DNA of 24,187 nucleotides, taken from Prevotella sp. CAG:891 (GTDB lineage Bacteria; Bacteroidota; Bacteroidia; Bacteroidales; Bacteroidaceae). The number at the start of each line of letters is the position of its first letter. The first letter of the stretch is position 1. The stretch lies in the NCBI GenBank assembly GCA_000437675.1, contig FR901781.1, positions 11,640-35,826 of the forward strand. Direction: 5' to 3'. Shown piece after piece: positions 1 to 7,658 of this stretch. The position numbers were made by a program, and so were the translations under genes. The notes beneath the pieces were generated by a model. That model was given only the letters and a program-made list of their open reading frames with translations. It had not been told where the DNA came from and made no database searches.

Positions 1-97
1 GACTTCAATAGCTTATTGGCTCAGAATGTAAAATTAAACTAAAAACAAAACCCCGTGTTCCGCCCGTTTACAGCAGATTCGGGCATGGGTTAGTTCG

Positions 98-241
98 TTG
101 TAAAAATTTTCTCCAAGTTTGTTGAAATTAGTTCCGAGCCAGTCGAAATTAGTTCCGATCTAGTTGAAATTAGTTCCGAGCTAGTTCAAATTAGTTCCGA
201 GCTAGTTTCAATAATCGCGGAATTACTGATAATCAGCACTT
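98..241. repeat. 21-bp tandem-repeat element, copy A
   Basis: Four copies of a 21-bp unit, ttccgagctagtt followed by gaaattag, start at exactly 132, 153, 174 and 195. A degenerate unit precedes them at 111. They are followed at 216 by a non-repeat tail, cgcggaattactgataatc plus ag, which contains the small inverted repeat ctga/tcag. A second element at 14381-14524 has the same order: degenerate leader unit, four units, tail. The two copies match at about 108 of 126 positions by my hand alignment, without gaps. This copy lies beyond the ffh terminator, so it is probably not part of the ffh mRNA. Function unknown. Read on the minus strand it would encode heptads, but a TGA interrupts that frame here. 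Confidence 0.85.
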
Positions 242-393
242 TCAAAATTTCCACAATCACGGTTTCCGAAACCACTATATCACCCTGCAAACAGCACCGA
301 AGCCAGTCGCTCTGTTTAGGGATTGTTTACCAATTTGTTAAAGCCATTCCGGTCAGAACAAGCCTGCAGCGCAGTGTTTCCATTCGTTTGTAT

Positions 394-459
394 CGCAAAA
401 AAGCTGTTTAAATTATTCCCGGCAAAACATTTTGCCAATGAGAAGAATTTAAACAGCTT
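394..459 (-). terminator. Nested hairpin terminator of ffh
   Basis: Bases 401-414 and 446-459 are perfect 14-bp inverted repeats (arm aagctgtttaaatt). The loop holds a second inverted repeat, ggcaaaa at 421-427 and ttttgcc at 430-436. Reading the minus strand, the outer stem runs directly into a T-rich tract. It lies about 65 nt past the ffh stop codon. This is the expected form of an intrinsic terminator, with an unusual extra hairpin in its loop. Confidence 0.75.
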
Positions 460-524
460 CTAATTCATTCGTTTACCTTAAAATAAGGATAAGGGTATTT
501 TCTCGTTACCCATCAATCGCCTGT

Positions 525-1886
525 TTAGAGTTTAGGCATTTTGGGCATTCCGGGAATTTTAGGCATTTTAGCCATTTGGCTCATCATGTTGTTCATTTTC
601 GAACCCGTCACGAGTTTCATCATTTTGCGCGTCTGGTCGAACTGTTTGATGAGTCGGTTCACCTCCTGAATGCTGGTACCCGAACCGCGTGCAATACGTT
701 CGCGACGGCTCTTGTTCAGGATTTCAGGATTTTCGCGTTCCTTCATCGTCATCGAAAGAATGATAGCCTCGATGCCTTTGAAAGCGTTGTCGTCGATTTC
801 CACATCTTTAAGCGCCTTACCCACACCGGGAATCATCGAAGCCAGGTCCTTCAAGTTACCCATCTTCTTGATTTGCTGAATTTGCGCCAGGAAGTCGTTG
901 AAGTCGAATTTGTTTTTCTGAATTTTGCGTTGCAGTTTGCGTGCTTCCTCTTCGTCGAAGATGTCCTGCGCACGCTCCACGAGGCTGACGATGTCACCCA
1001 TGCCGAGGATACGGTCGGCCATACGTTCGGGGTGGAACACATCGAGTGCCTCCATCTTTTCGCCCGTACCCACAAACATGATGGGTTTGTCGACCACCGT
1101 ACGAATTGAAAGGGCAGCACCACCACGCGTATCGCCATCGAGTTTCGTCAGTACCACACCCTCATAGTCGAGTCGGTCGTTGAATTCCTTAGCCGTGTTC
1201 ACAGCATCCTGACCCGTCATGGCATCCACCACGAAGAGCGTGTCGTCGGGCTGTGCAGCCTCCTTGATAGCCGCGATTTCGTTCATCAGTTCCTCGTCAA
1301 CCGCCAAACGACCGGCGGTATCGATAATCACCGTGTCGTAACCCTTTGCCTTGGCATGCTGAATACCGTCGCACGCAATTTTCACGGGGTCCTTTTCGTC
1401 GAGGTCCATGTAAATAGGCACTTCGATTTGTTCGGCCAGCACACGCAACTGTTCAACGGCAGCCGGACGATATACGTCGCACGCCACGAGCAGCGGTTTG
1501 CGGTGCTTTTTCGATTTGAGCAACAGGGCGAGTTTACCCGACAGCGTCGTCTTACCGGCACCATTCAAACCCGCCATCAAAATCACCGAAGGGCGACCCT
1601 GCAATTTCAATTCGCGGGCACGTCCGCCCATCAGGGCAGCCAGTTCGTCGTGTACGATTTTCACCATGAGCTGTCCGGGCTTAACTGAAGTAAGCACGTT
1701 CAAGCCCATAGCCTTTTGCTTCACGGTGTCGGTGAATTGTTTAGCTACTTTGTAGTTCACGTCGGCATCGAGCAAAGCGCGACGCACATCCTTGAGGGTT
1801 TCCGAAACATTGATTTCGGTGATTTTACCCTCACCTTTTAGTATTTTGAAAGAGCGTTCAAGTCTTTCTGAAAGATTTTCAAACAT
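525..1886 (-). CDS. ffh: Signal recognition particle protein Ffh (SRP54 GTPase)
   Basis: Ffh binds 4.5S RNA and N-terminal signal or membrane segments emerging from the ribosome, and delivers the nascent chain to the receptor FtsY at the inner membrane. The protein has 453 residues, normal for the family. It begins with the N domain (MFENLSERLERSF), followed by the GTPase domain with P-loop GLNGAGKTT (about residues 106-114), DTAGRL and TKLDGDTRGG. It ends in a methionine-rich M domain with repeated KMPKIPGMPK-like residues. I chose the ATG at 1886 over the in-frame ATG at 1937 because homologues begin MFENL and a TAACTTTG promoter element lies between the two. The gene is monocistronic, with a hairpin terminator behind it, and is divergent from the gene at 2183. 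Confidence 0.97.
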   Translation of the reverse strand: MFENLSERLERSFKILKGEGKITEINVSETLKDVRRALLDADVNYKVAKQFTDTVKQKAMGLNVLTSVKPGQLMVKIVHDELAALMGGRARELKLQGRPSVILMAGLNGAGKTTLSGKLALLLKSKKHRKPLLVACDVYRPAAVEQLRVLAEQIEVPIYMDLDEKDPVKIACDGIQHAKAKGYDTVIIDTAGRLAVDEELMNEIAAIKEAAQPDDTLFVVDAMTGQDAVNTAKEFNDRLDYEGVVLTKLDGDTRGGAALSIRTVVDKPIMFVGTGEKMEALDVFHPERMADRILGMGDIVSLVERAQDIFDEEEARKLQRKIQKNKFDFNDFLAQIQQIKKMGNLKDLASMIPGVGKALKDVEIDDNAFKGIEAIILSMTMKERENPEILNKSRRERIARGSGTSIQEVNRLIKQFDQTRKMMKLVTGSKMNNMMSQMAKMPKIPGMPKMPKL

Positions 1887-1907
1887 TGTGGTCGTAATTT
1901 TTGGCCA

Positions 1908-1915
1908 CAAAGTTA
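1908..1915 (-). promoter_or_regulatory. -7 promoter element of ffh (TAACTTTG)
   Basis: The minus strand reads TAACTTTG, a full match to the Bacteroidota primary-sigma -7 consensus TAnnTTTG, ending 21 nt before the ATG at 1886. No clear TTTG -33 element is visible at the usual distance, so the assignment rests on the -7 box and its position. Confidence 0.55.
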
Positions 1916-1999
1916 ATAATAAAGCACCGATTTTCACGCTGTTCGGGCAAGAAATGGCGGATAATCAGCGCGTAATCACGCTTTTTGCACTTGTTTTTG

Positions 2000-2007
2000 T
2001 AAATTTG
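2000..2007 (+). promoter_or_regulatory. -7 promoter element (TAAATTTG) for the DUF6057-like gene
   Basis: TAAATTTG matches the Bacteroidota -7 consensus in the gap between the divergent genes. It implies a leader of about 170 nt before the GTG at 2183. That leader contains a perfect 9-bp inverted repeat, tttaccggt at 2040-2048 and accggtaaa at 2109-2117. No good -33 box is seen. Confidence 0.4.
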
Positions 2008-2182
2008 CAGATGGTTGACCAAGTATGTAAGCCGACTGATTTACCGGTTTTGAAACAGAATGCCACTATGAGCCTCACACTCGCTTTTTCGTTTTTTACA
2101 AAAGCCGTACCGGTAAACCCAGGCTTTTCATCTAATTTTCAGTGGTTTACTCATTTGTTTACTAACAAAACTACATATCATC

Positions 2183-3805
2183 GTGAACAAAGCTCACAAA
2201 TCTCATTCACAAGCTGAACGCAAACAGCGTGCAGCCACACAAGCAAAGCCAGCGCCCCAAACCGCGCGTAAGGGCTTTACGGCCCATTGTAGCCTGCGCC
2301 CCCGAACGGCGCGCCTGATTACCTACGCATTGGGCTTTCTGGCCTTATTCTCCTTTTTGTACTGGGGCTACGGCGATGTGCTGAGCCGCACCGAACAGGA
2401 AAGTTACGTTTCAACCTCGCCCGACACCATGCACTATGTGCTGAGCCAGCCCAACGGCACCCTTTACTGGCTGGCACGCTGGGGACTGCTCGTGTTCAAA
2501 AGCACCCTGCTGGGAGCCGCAGTGCTGGCCCTGGTTTACACCCTGACAGCCCGATTCGCCGATTACGCCCTGCGACTGCCGCGTAACTGGGAAGGATTGG
2601 GATTCATAATTCCCCTGGCACAAATAGGCTGGATTGTTTGGCGCGGTACCAACCTGTATTACAAAAACGAACCCTCGCTCTTCATCATCGTAGCCGCCAC
2701 AGCATTGTTGGTGACCGCGCTGATAGCCGCTGCCGTGTGGTTCGTCTGTCGCAAACGCCAGCGTTCGCAGGTGCAGCAAGTACGCCCCTATGGTTTGCTG
2801 CTCACGCTCCTGCTAACGGGCGGAACCACATGGGCCACCCTGCACTATAACCAAAACGAAATTCTGACAGCACGCTTGCAGAACATGATGTGGAAACAGC
2901 AATGGAACGAAATGGTGAGCGAAGCCCGCACTGCCCAACAGCCTTCGCGCTCCGTGGCAGCCTATCATGCCATTGCGCTGATTCAAACAGACCAGCTACT
3001 CGAAGGCATGTTCGACATTCCTTACGATTTTCCCAAAGTACGTCTTGATTCGCTCACAGGTTCAGGCGAATACGGCCTCTTCGTAACCGACTGCAACTTC
3101 CACGCCGGACTGCTCAATGCAGCCTATCGCGGAGCCATGGACGGTGTGGTCATGGACGGTCCGCGCTTGTCGTGCTTCAAGCGCATGGCCATTTGCGCAC
3201 TGCTCAACGGCGAAAAGGAATTGTGCAGTAAATACCTGAAACTGATTGAAAACTCGCCCTTCGAATCGGATTTTGTTCAGAAATACCAAGCCATGCTTCG
3301 CGACGACAAACTCATCGAAGCCGACGAGGAATTGCAACACGTCAAGGCACTCTATCCGAAGGAAGACCATTTTGAACAAAACTACCGCTCGCCGGCTTTC
3401 CTCGGCTACAACGTAGGACTGATGGAAGGTTCAGACGCCACACTCACCACTTCGGCCGCAGCCTGCCTTTATTCCAAGGACTTGCAAAGCTTTTTGCCCC
3501 GTGCCCAAATCCTGGCACAGAAGGGCCGCAGCTTCCCCGCGTGCATGCAGCAGGCCATAGCCATCATGGCCTTGCAGCAGCCCCAACTGCTCAACCAATT
3601 TCCGCAGGTGGGACGCTTCGTAAGCAACGAAATTACTTCGTTCCTGCTCGATGCCAAACCTTATTTGAACGACCGCCTGGCTTTGCGCCACAACTTGCGC
3701 GAACGCTGGCTCGGCACTTACGTTTACTATTACTACACCGAAAACAACGACCCGAACCAGGTGGTGCAACCCAGCTCGGCTCAGGAAAATGCGGGAGTAA
3801 ACTAA
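2183..3805 (+). CDS. DUF6057-like multi-pass membrane protein
   Basis: I read this as a member of the uncharacterised DUF6057 family of Bacteroidota membrane proteins; its function is unknown. A basic, Gln/Lys-rich N-tail of about 40 residues precedes about five hydrophobic segments (near residues 44-62, 100-122, 138-153, 166-188 and 203-221). A soluble region of about 320 residues follows, with helical, TPR-like spacing (for example AAYHAIALIQTDQLLEGM and FKRMAICALLNGEKELCSKY). The C-terminus is polar. The start is GTG; no in-frame ATG precedes the first membrane segment. The next gene, a haem-motif lipoprotein, follows on the same strand after 110 nt that include a terminator-like hairpin. 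The family assignment comes from overall layout and context, not from a database search. Confidence 0.7.
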   Translation: MNKAHKSHSQAERKQRAATQAKPAPQTARKGFTAHCSLRPRTARLITYALGFLALFSFLYWGYGDVLSRTEQESYVSTSPDTMHYVLSQPNGTLYWLARWGLLVFKSTLLGAAVLALVYTLTARFADYALRLPRNWEGLGFIIPLAQIGWIVWRGTNLYYKNEPSLFIIVAATALLVTALIAAAVWFVCRKRQRSQVQQVRPYGLLLTLLLTGGTTWATLHYNQNEILTARLQNMMWKQQWNEMVSEARTAQQPSRSVAAYHAIALIQTDQLLEGMFDIPYDFPKVRLDSLTGSGEYGLFVTDCNFHAGLLNAAYRGAMDGVVMDGPRLSCFKRMAICALLNGEKELCSKYLKLIENSPFESDFVQKYQAMLRDDKLIEADEELQHVKALYPKEDHFEQNYRSPAFLGYNVGLMEGSDATLTTSAAACLYSKDLQSFLPRAQILAQKGRSFPACMQQAIAIMALQQPQLLNQFPQVGRFVSNEITSFLLDAKPYLNDRLALRHNLRERWLGTYVYYYYTENNDPNQVVQPSSAQENAGVN

Positions 3806-3860
3806 GAAACTGTTTAAATTCAGTAAGTATTTTCTTCAGTTTCTCAACAACGGTTGTAAG

Positions 3861-3899
3861 CCGCGGGCTGCTTCCTACAAAGTAAGCCCCCGGTTTTTT
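3861..3899 (+). terminator. Terminator- or attenuator-like hairpin between the DUF6057-like and lipoprotein genes
   Basis: ccgcgggct (3861-3869) pairs with agcccccgg (3884-3892) with one mismatch, and six T follow at once. It resembles an intrinsic terminator but sits only about 17 nt before the ATG of the next gene. It could end the upstream transcript or attenuate read-through. Confidence 0.6.
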
Positions 3900-3915
3900 G
3901 AAAAAGAATTTCATT

Positions 3916-5442
3916 ATGCTCAACATTTCAAAACTCTTTATACTTTCACCGCTGGCCTTGTGTTTGGCCGGTTGCACCGCTACGCCCGAAGCCAAAGTGC
4001 CGGGCAACAGCACGGCTGTGAACGAGGCGGCTCACATTTTTCCCGATTACCGCGACATCGTGGTGCCCCCCAATGTAGCTCCGCTCAACCTGCAAATCAC
4101 CGATGAGGCCGAGGCATACGTGGCACAAATCAAGGGAGCCGGACGCGAAGTGCTGGCAGCAGCAGCCGACGATGGCAAACTGCAATTCGACTCGCTGGAG
4201 TGGAAAAACCTGCTGCAAGCTGCCAAAGGACAAAAGCTGGACGTAACGCTTTATGCCCAGCGCAAAACGGGATGGGTTAAGTTTCCGGCCTATACCATCG
4301 AGGTGGCCAACGAACCCATCGACCGCTATTTGTCGTATCGTCTGATTGAGCCCTCCTACGAACTTTACCGGCAGCTCGGACTCTATCAACGCGATTTGGA
4401 GAGTTTCAACGTCAAAACCATTTACGAAAATAACCGCAACTTCAATCAGGACGAGAACCACTGCGTGAACTGCCACAATTACCAAAATTACAGCACCAAG
4501 CGCATGCTCTTTCATGTGCGTGCCAAACATGGCGGCACGGTGTTCATTGAAAATGGCAAGGCCGAGAAAATGAACATGAAGTCCGACTCGATTCTGTCGT
4601 CAACGGTTTATCCCACCTGGCACCCCACGAAGAACTGGGTGGTGTTTTCGTCGAACCAAACGGGGCAGGCTTTCCACATGGGCAACCGCGAAAAGGTAGA
4701 AGTGGTGGACTATGGTTCCGACCTCGTGTTTTACGATGCCGACAAAAAGCAGTTGTCGAACATCTTGAAAACCGATGCCGACCTCGAAACCTTTCCGTGC
4801 TGGACCCCCGACGGCCTGAAAGTGTTTTACTGCTCGGCACATATTCCGCAGTTTGCCAACACGACTACCGAACAGCGTCGCGACCTGATTACGAAAATCT
4901 ACAACACCGTGCGCTACAACCTGATGAGCATCACCTTCGACCCTCAGACGCGCACCTTCGGACAGCCACAGCTTGAGTACGACTGCGCTGCCTTGGGCAA
5001 AAGTGCCGCCGTGCCGCGGGTCAGCCCTGACGGACGCTATGTGCTCTTTACGCTGGCCGATTACGGACAGTTCCACATTTGGCACAAAACCTCCGACCTT
5101 TATGTCAAGGACTTGCAGACAGGTGAGGTGCGTGCGCTCGATGCCACGAACAGTAAGGCGGTCGACAGCTACCATTCGTGGAGTTCGAACGGACGCTGGA
5201 TGGTGTTCAGTTCGCGCCGCGACGATGGTTCGTACACCCGTCCGTACATTGCCTACTTTGACCGCGAGGGCAAAGGCCACAAAGCCTTCCTTTTGCCGCA
5301 GCGCGACCCCGAACAGAATTTGCTGCTGACCAAGAGCTACAATGTGCCCGAACTGACGCGCGATGCTGTGACGCTGACGGCCGACGAGGTGAAGGCTTGC
5401 ATTTATGCCGACGAAAAGGCTCAGAAAGTGAGCTATAAATAA
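3916..5442 (+). CDS. Lipoprotein with a CXXCH haem motif and TolB/PD40-like beta-propeller
   Basis: Predicted 508-residue envelope lipoprotein. The signal peptide ends in the lipobox LAGC, with acylated Cys at residue 20. An N-terminal beta-rich region (about 45-150) is followed by a single haem-c motif, C183-V-N-C186-H187, in ENHCVNCHNYQNYS. The rest resembles PD40/TolB propeller blades, with repeats such as HPTKNWVVFSSN, CWTPDGLKVFYCSA, RVSPDGRYVLFTLADYG and SWSSNGRWMVFSSRR. I chose the ATG at 3916 because the alternative TTG at 3898 lies in the T-tract of the preceding hairpin. Function is unknown. Haem attachment would imply periplasmic cytochrome c maturation and a redox or sensing role. 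It is paired with the DUF6057-like membrane protein upstream. Confidence 0.8.
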   Translation: MLNISKLFILSPLALCLAGCTATPEAKVPGNSTAVNEAAHIFPDYRDIVVPPNVAPLNLQITDEAEAYVAQIKGAGREVLAAAADDGKLQFDSLEWKNLLQAAKGQKLDVTLYAQRKTGWVKFPAYTIEVANEPIDRYLSYRLIEPSYELYRQLGLYQRDLESFNVKTIYENNRNFNQDENHCVNCHNYQNYSTKRMLFHVRAKHGGTVFIENGKAEKMNMKSDSILSSTVYPTWHPTKNWVVFSSNQTGQAFHMGNREKVEVVDYGSDLVFYDADKKQLSNILKTDADLETFPCWTPDGLKVFYCSAHIPQFANTTTEQRRDLITKIYNTVRYNLMSITFDPQTRTFGQPQLEYDCAALGKSAAVPRVSPDGRYVLFTLADYGQFHIWHKTSDLYVKDLQTGEVRALDATNSKAVDSYHSWSSNGRWMVFSSRRDDGSYTRPYIAYFDREGKGHKAFLLPQRDPEQNLLLTKSYNVPELTRDAVTLTADEVKACIYADEKAQKVSYK

Positions 5443-5528
5443 AATATACCAGTTTCTAACCGCAGCAGGGGGAACAAAAGCAGGCCAACTGCTTGCTGCT
5501 TGCCCTTCTGCCTAATACACTTAAAACC

Positions 5529-6407
5529 ATGGAACTGATTGACGGAAAGGCCACGGCGGCCGCTATTAAAAAGGAAATAGCCGAAGAAGTGGAACAACTC
5601 GTTGCCAACGGACAGAAACGTCCGCACCTGGCAGCCGTGCTCGTGGGGCACGATGGCGGAAGCGAAACCTATGTGCGCAACAAGGTGCTGGCCTGCGAGG
5701 CTTGCGGCTTTGAATCGTCGCTCATTCGCTACGAAGCAGATGTGACCGAGGAAGAACTGCTGGCCTGTGTCGACCGCCTGAACCGCGACGAAAAGGTAGA
5801 CGGATTCATCGTGCAGTTGCCGCTACCGGCACACATTTCGGAACAGAAAATCATTGAAGCTATTGATTACCGCAAGGACGTTGATGGTTTTCACCCCGTC
5901 AACGTGGGACGTATGGCCATTGGGCTTCCGTGCTTTATCTCGGCCACGCCCAAGGGCATCATGGAATTGCTCCGCCGCTACCACATTGAAACGAGCGGCA
6001 AGAAATGCGTGGTTTTAGGCCGTTCGAACATTGTGGGTAAACCCATGGCGCAACTCATGATGCAAAAGCACTACGGCGATGCCACCGTAACGGTGTGTCA
6101 CAGCCATAGTGCTACGCTCAAGGAAGAATGCCGCCAGGCCGACATCCTGATTGCCGCCATTGGCCGTCCGGCATTCGTTACGGCCGACATGGTGAAGCCC
6201 GGAGCCGTAGTTATCGACGTAGGCACCACGCGCGTTCCCGATGCTTCGCGCCCCAGTGGTTTCCGTTTGCAGGGCGACGTTGATTTCGATCAGGTAGCCC
6301 CGCTCTGTTCGTACATCACGCCCGTGCCGGGTGGGGTAGGACCCATGACCATCTGTATGCTCATGATGAACACCCTGGCGGCCGGTAAAAAGGAAATTTA
6401 CCCTTAG
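5529..6407 (+). CDS. folD: Bifunctional methylenetetrahydrofolate dehydrogenase / methenyltetrahydrofolate cyclohydrolase
   Basis: FolD interconverts 5,10-methylene-THF and 10-formyl-THF in the cytoplasm, using NADP, and feeds purine and formyl-methionine synthesis. The protein has 292 residues, normal for the family. Visible landmarks are Y48-V-R-N-K52 (the cyclohydrolase Tyr/Lys pair), DGFIVQLPLP, the nucleotide-binding stretch GRSNIVGKPMAQLM, and the C-terminal PVPGGVGPMT. I chose the ATG at 5529 because MELIDGK aligns with the usual N-terminus; the upstream in-frame start at 5493 would add atypical residues. It follows the haem-motif lipoprotein by 86 nt, with no promoter motif seen between them, so some co-transcription is possible. 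It ends at a convergent hairpin shared with the transporter cluster. Confidence 0.97.
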   Translation: MELIDGKATAAAIKKEIAEEVEQLVANGQKRPHLAAVLVGHDGGSETYVRNKVLACEACGFESSLIRYEADVTEEELLACVDRLNRDEKVDGFIVQLPLPAHISEQKIIEAIDYRKDVDGFHPVNVGRMAIGLPCFISATPKGIMELLRRYHIETSGKKCVVLGRSNIVGKPMAQLMMQKHYGDATVTVCHSHSATLKEECRQADILIAAIGRPAFVTADMVKPGAVVIDVGTTRVPDASRPSGFRLQGDVDFDQVAPLCSYITPVPGGVGPMTICMLMMNTLAAGKKEIYP

Positions 6408-6489
6408 TAGCAAGCAAGCCGTTGGGCGCGTAGCCCGTGTGCCGTGAAGCGCAGTTCACGTGTAGCCCGGCCCCTTATAACTCAAAATC

Positions 6490-6561
6490 CCCCGGATGTA
6501 AAACTTGGATTTGCTCCCGAACATCATTTCGTGAGTCAAAAATCCGGTTTTACGTCCGGGG
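6490..6561. terminator. Long bidirectional hairpin terminator between convergent genes
   Basis: Arms 6490-6512 and 6538-6561 are near-perfect inverted repeats of about 22 bp (outer arm ccccggatgtaaaac), with one small internal loop and one G-T wobble. The loop is about 26 nt. T-rich sequence follows on both strands. It lies between convergent folD and the permease gene and should end both transcripts. A smaller hairpin (cgtgaa 6443-6448, ttcacg 6455-6460) precedes it. Confidence 0.8.
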
Positions 6562-6591
6562 AATTTATTTTAAAGCCATGTTTATAGCCGG

Positions 6592-7578
6592 TTAGCGGCG
6601 GCGAAGCAGAATGTGGAGTACCACGGGGACACCCAGAATGGGCGTGATGGCGGCAAGCGGAAGGGTGCCGCGTTCACCCGGCAGATGCTGCAGAATGAGC
6701 GACAGCAAGGCAACGTCGGCCCCCAAAAGCATACACACTGGGAGCAGTCGGCGATGGTCGGCCGAACGAAGCAGCAAACGAGCTATGTGAGGTACGGCCA
6801 ACCCTATGAACGAAATAGGGCCGCACAGCGCGGTGACTGTGGCGGTGAGCAGACCGGTGAGTAACAGTAAACGGGTGCGGACGGCACGAACGCCGATGCC
6901 CAGATTCCGCGCATAGTCCGGACCGAGCAGCAAGGCATTCAGCGGCTGCACCGAAAGCAGTACACCCGCTATGGGCAAGAGCACCAGCAGCGCAAACACC
7001 CCCGAGAACGAGAGCGGAACACTCGAAAAATCGCCCATTCCCCAAAGTATGTAGGAGCGTATACCGTCGGCCGTGGCATAAAAACTGATGAGCGAAATGA
7101 CTGCCGACAGCGCAAAGCTAATCATGACGCCGCTGACAAGTAGCTGCAGCGTTCCGCCCAGATAATGGCTGCATAATCCCAGCAGTGCAATGACTACAAG
7201 AGCACCTGCAAACGAGGCGGCCACCGTAAGCACAATGCCCGATAGCGAAGTGGCCCCACACGCCATGCTACCGCCGAAGACCAGCATGGCAATGGCTGCG
7301 CCGAGCGAGGCACCCGTGTTGACACCCAGCAGCGAAGGGTCGGCAAGCGGATTGCCAAAGAGGGTTTGCATGACCAGACCGCTCACCGAAAGTGCCATGC
7401 CGGCCAAGAGGGCAGCGAGCATTTGAGGCAGACGCGATTCGACGACGATGAAACGCGCCGTAGGATTGGAGGTTGGGTCGTAGAGGGCATTCCACACTTC
7501 GGTAGGCGAAAGCGATACACTGCCCACTAGCAAACTCAGGGGCAGGAGCAGAAACAAAAGAGTGAGTGATAATTTCAT
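6592..7578 (-). CDS. FecCD-family ABC transporter permease (iron chelate / cobalamin type)
   Basis: Inner-membrane permease for iron-siderophore, haem or vitamin B12 import, family FecCD/BtuC. The protein has 328 residues, almost entirely hydrophobic, with about ten membrane segments. Family hallmarks are RLPQMLAALLAGMALSVSG, MQTLFGNPLADPSLLG, the cytoplasmic ATPase-coupling loop near GPISFIGLAVPHIARLL, and a C-terminal ILGVPVVLHILLRRR. I chose the ATG at 7578: it starts directly at the first hydrophobic segment, while the longer frame would run back into the upstream gene. It is 80 nt downstream of the binding-protein gene. No ATPase gene follows; the cluster ends here at the convergent terminator. 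Substrate cannot be decided from sequence. Confidence 0.92.
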   Translation of the reverse strand: MKLSLTLLFLLLPLSLLVGSVSLSPTEVWNALYDPTSNPTARFIVVESRLPQMLAALLAGMALSVSGLVMQTLFGNPLADPSLLGVNTGASLGAAIAMLVFGGSMACGATSLSGIVLTVAASFAGALVVIALLGLCSHYLGGTLQLLVSGVMISFALSAVISLISFYATADGIRSYILWGMGDFSSVPLSFSGVFALLVLLPIAGVLLSVQPLNALLLGPDYARNLGIGVRAVRTRLLLLTGLLTATVTALCGPISFIGLAVPHIARLLLRSADHRRLLPVCMLLGADVALLSLILQHLPGERGTLPLAAITPILGVPVVLHILLRRR

Positions 7579-7658
7579 TGAAAAACCATAGGAGTTAGGA
7601 CAGAGGGGCTGCATTGTTCCGCGCAATGCAGCATGCCGACTGTGATTGCTGCAGCCGC

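Larger units (their letters stand above)
1..524. other. Non-coding region downstream of ffh
   Basis: No credible gene lies here. The stretch holds a 21-bp-period repeat element (about 98-241) and the ffh terminator (about 394-459). Bases 1-97 and 241-390 are AT-rich, and I see no open frame or recognisable motif in them. Whatever gene lies to the left is outside the window. Confidence 0.7.

Noticed and set aside
576..1109. Plus-strand open frame of 177 codons inside ffh
   Set aside because: It is the complement of a strongly conserved gene with intact GTPase motifs; the translation is His/Phe-rich with no recognisable domain.
1960..1970. gataatcagcg, identical to part of the tail of the 21-bp repeat element
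   Set aside because: Only 11 bases match and no 21-bp units accompany it; chance or a remnant cannot be told apart.
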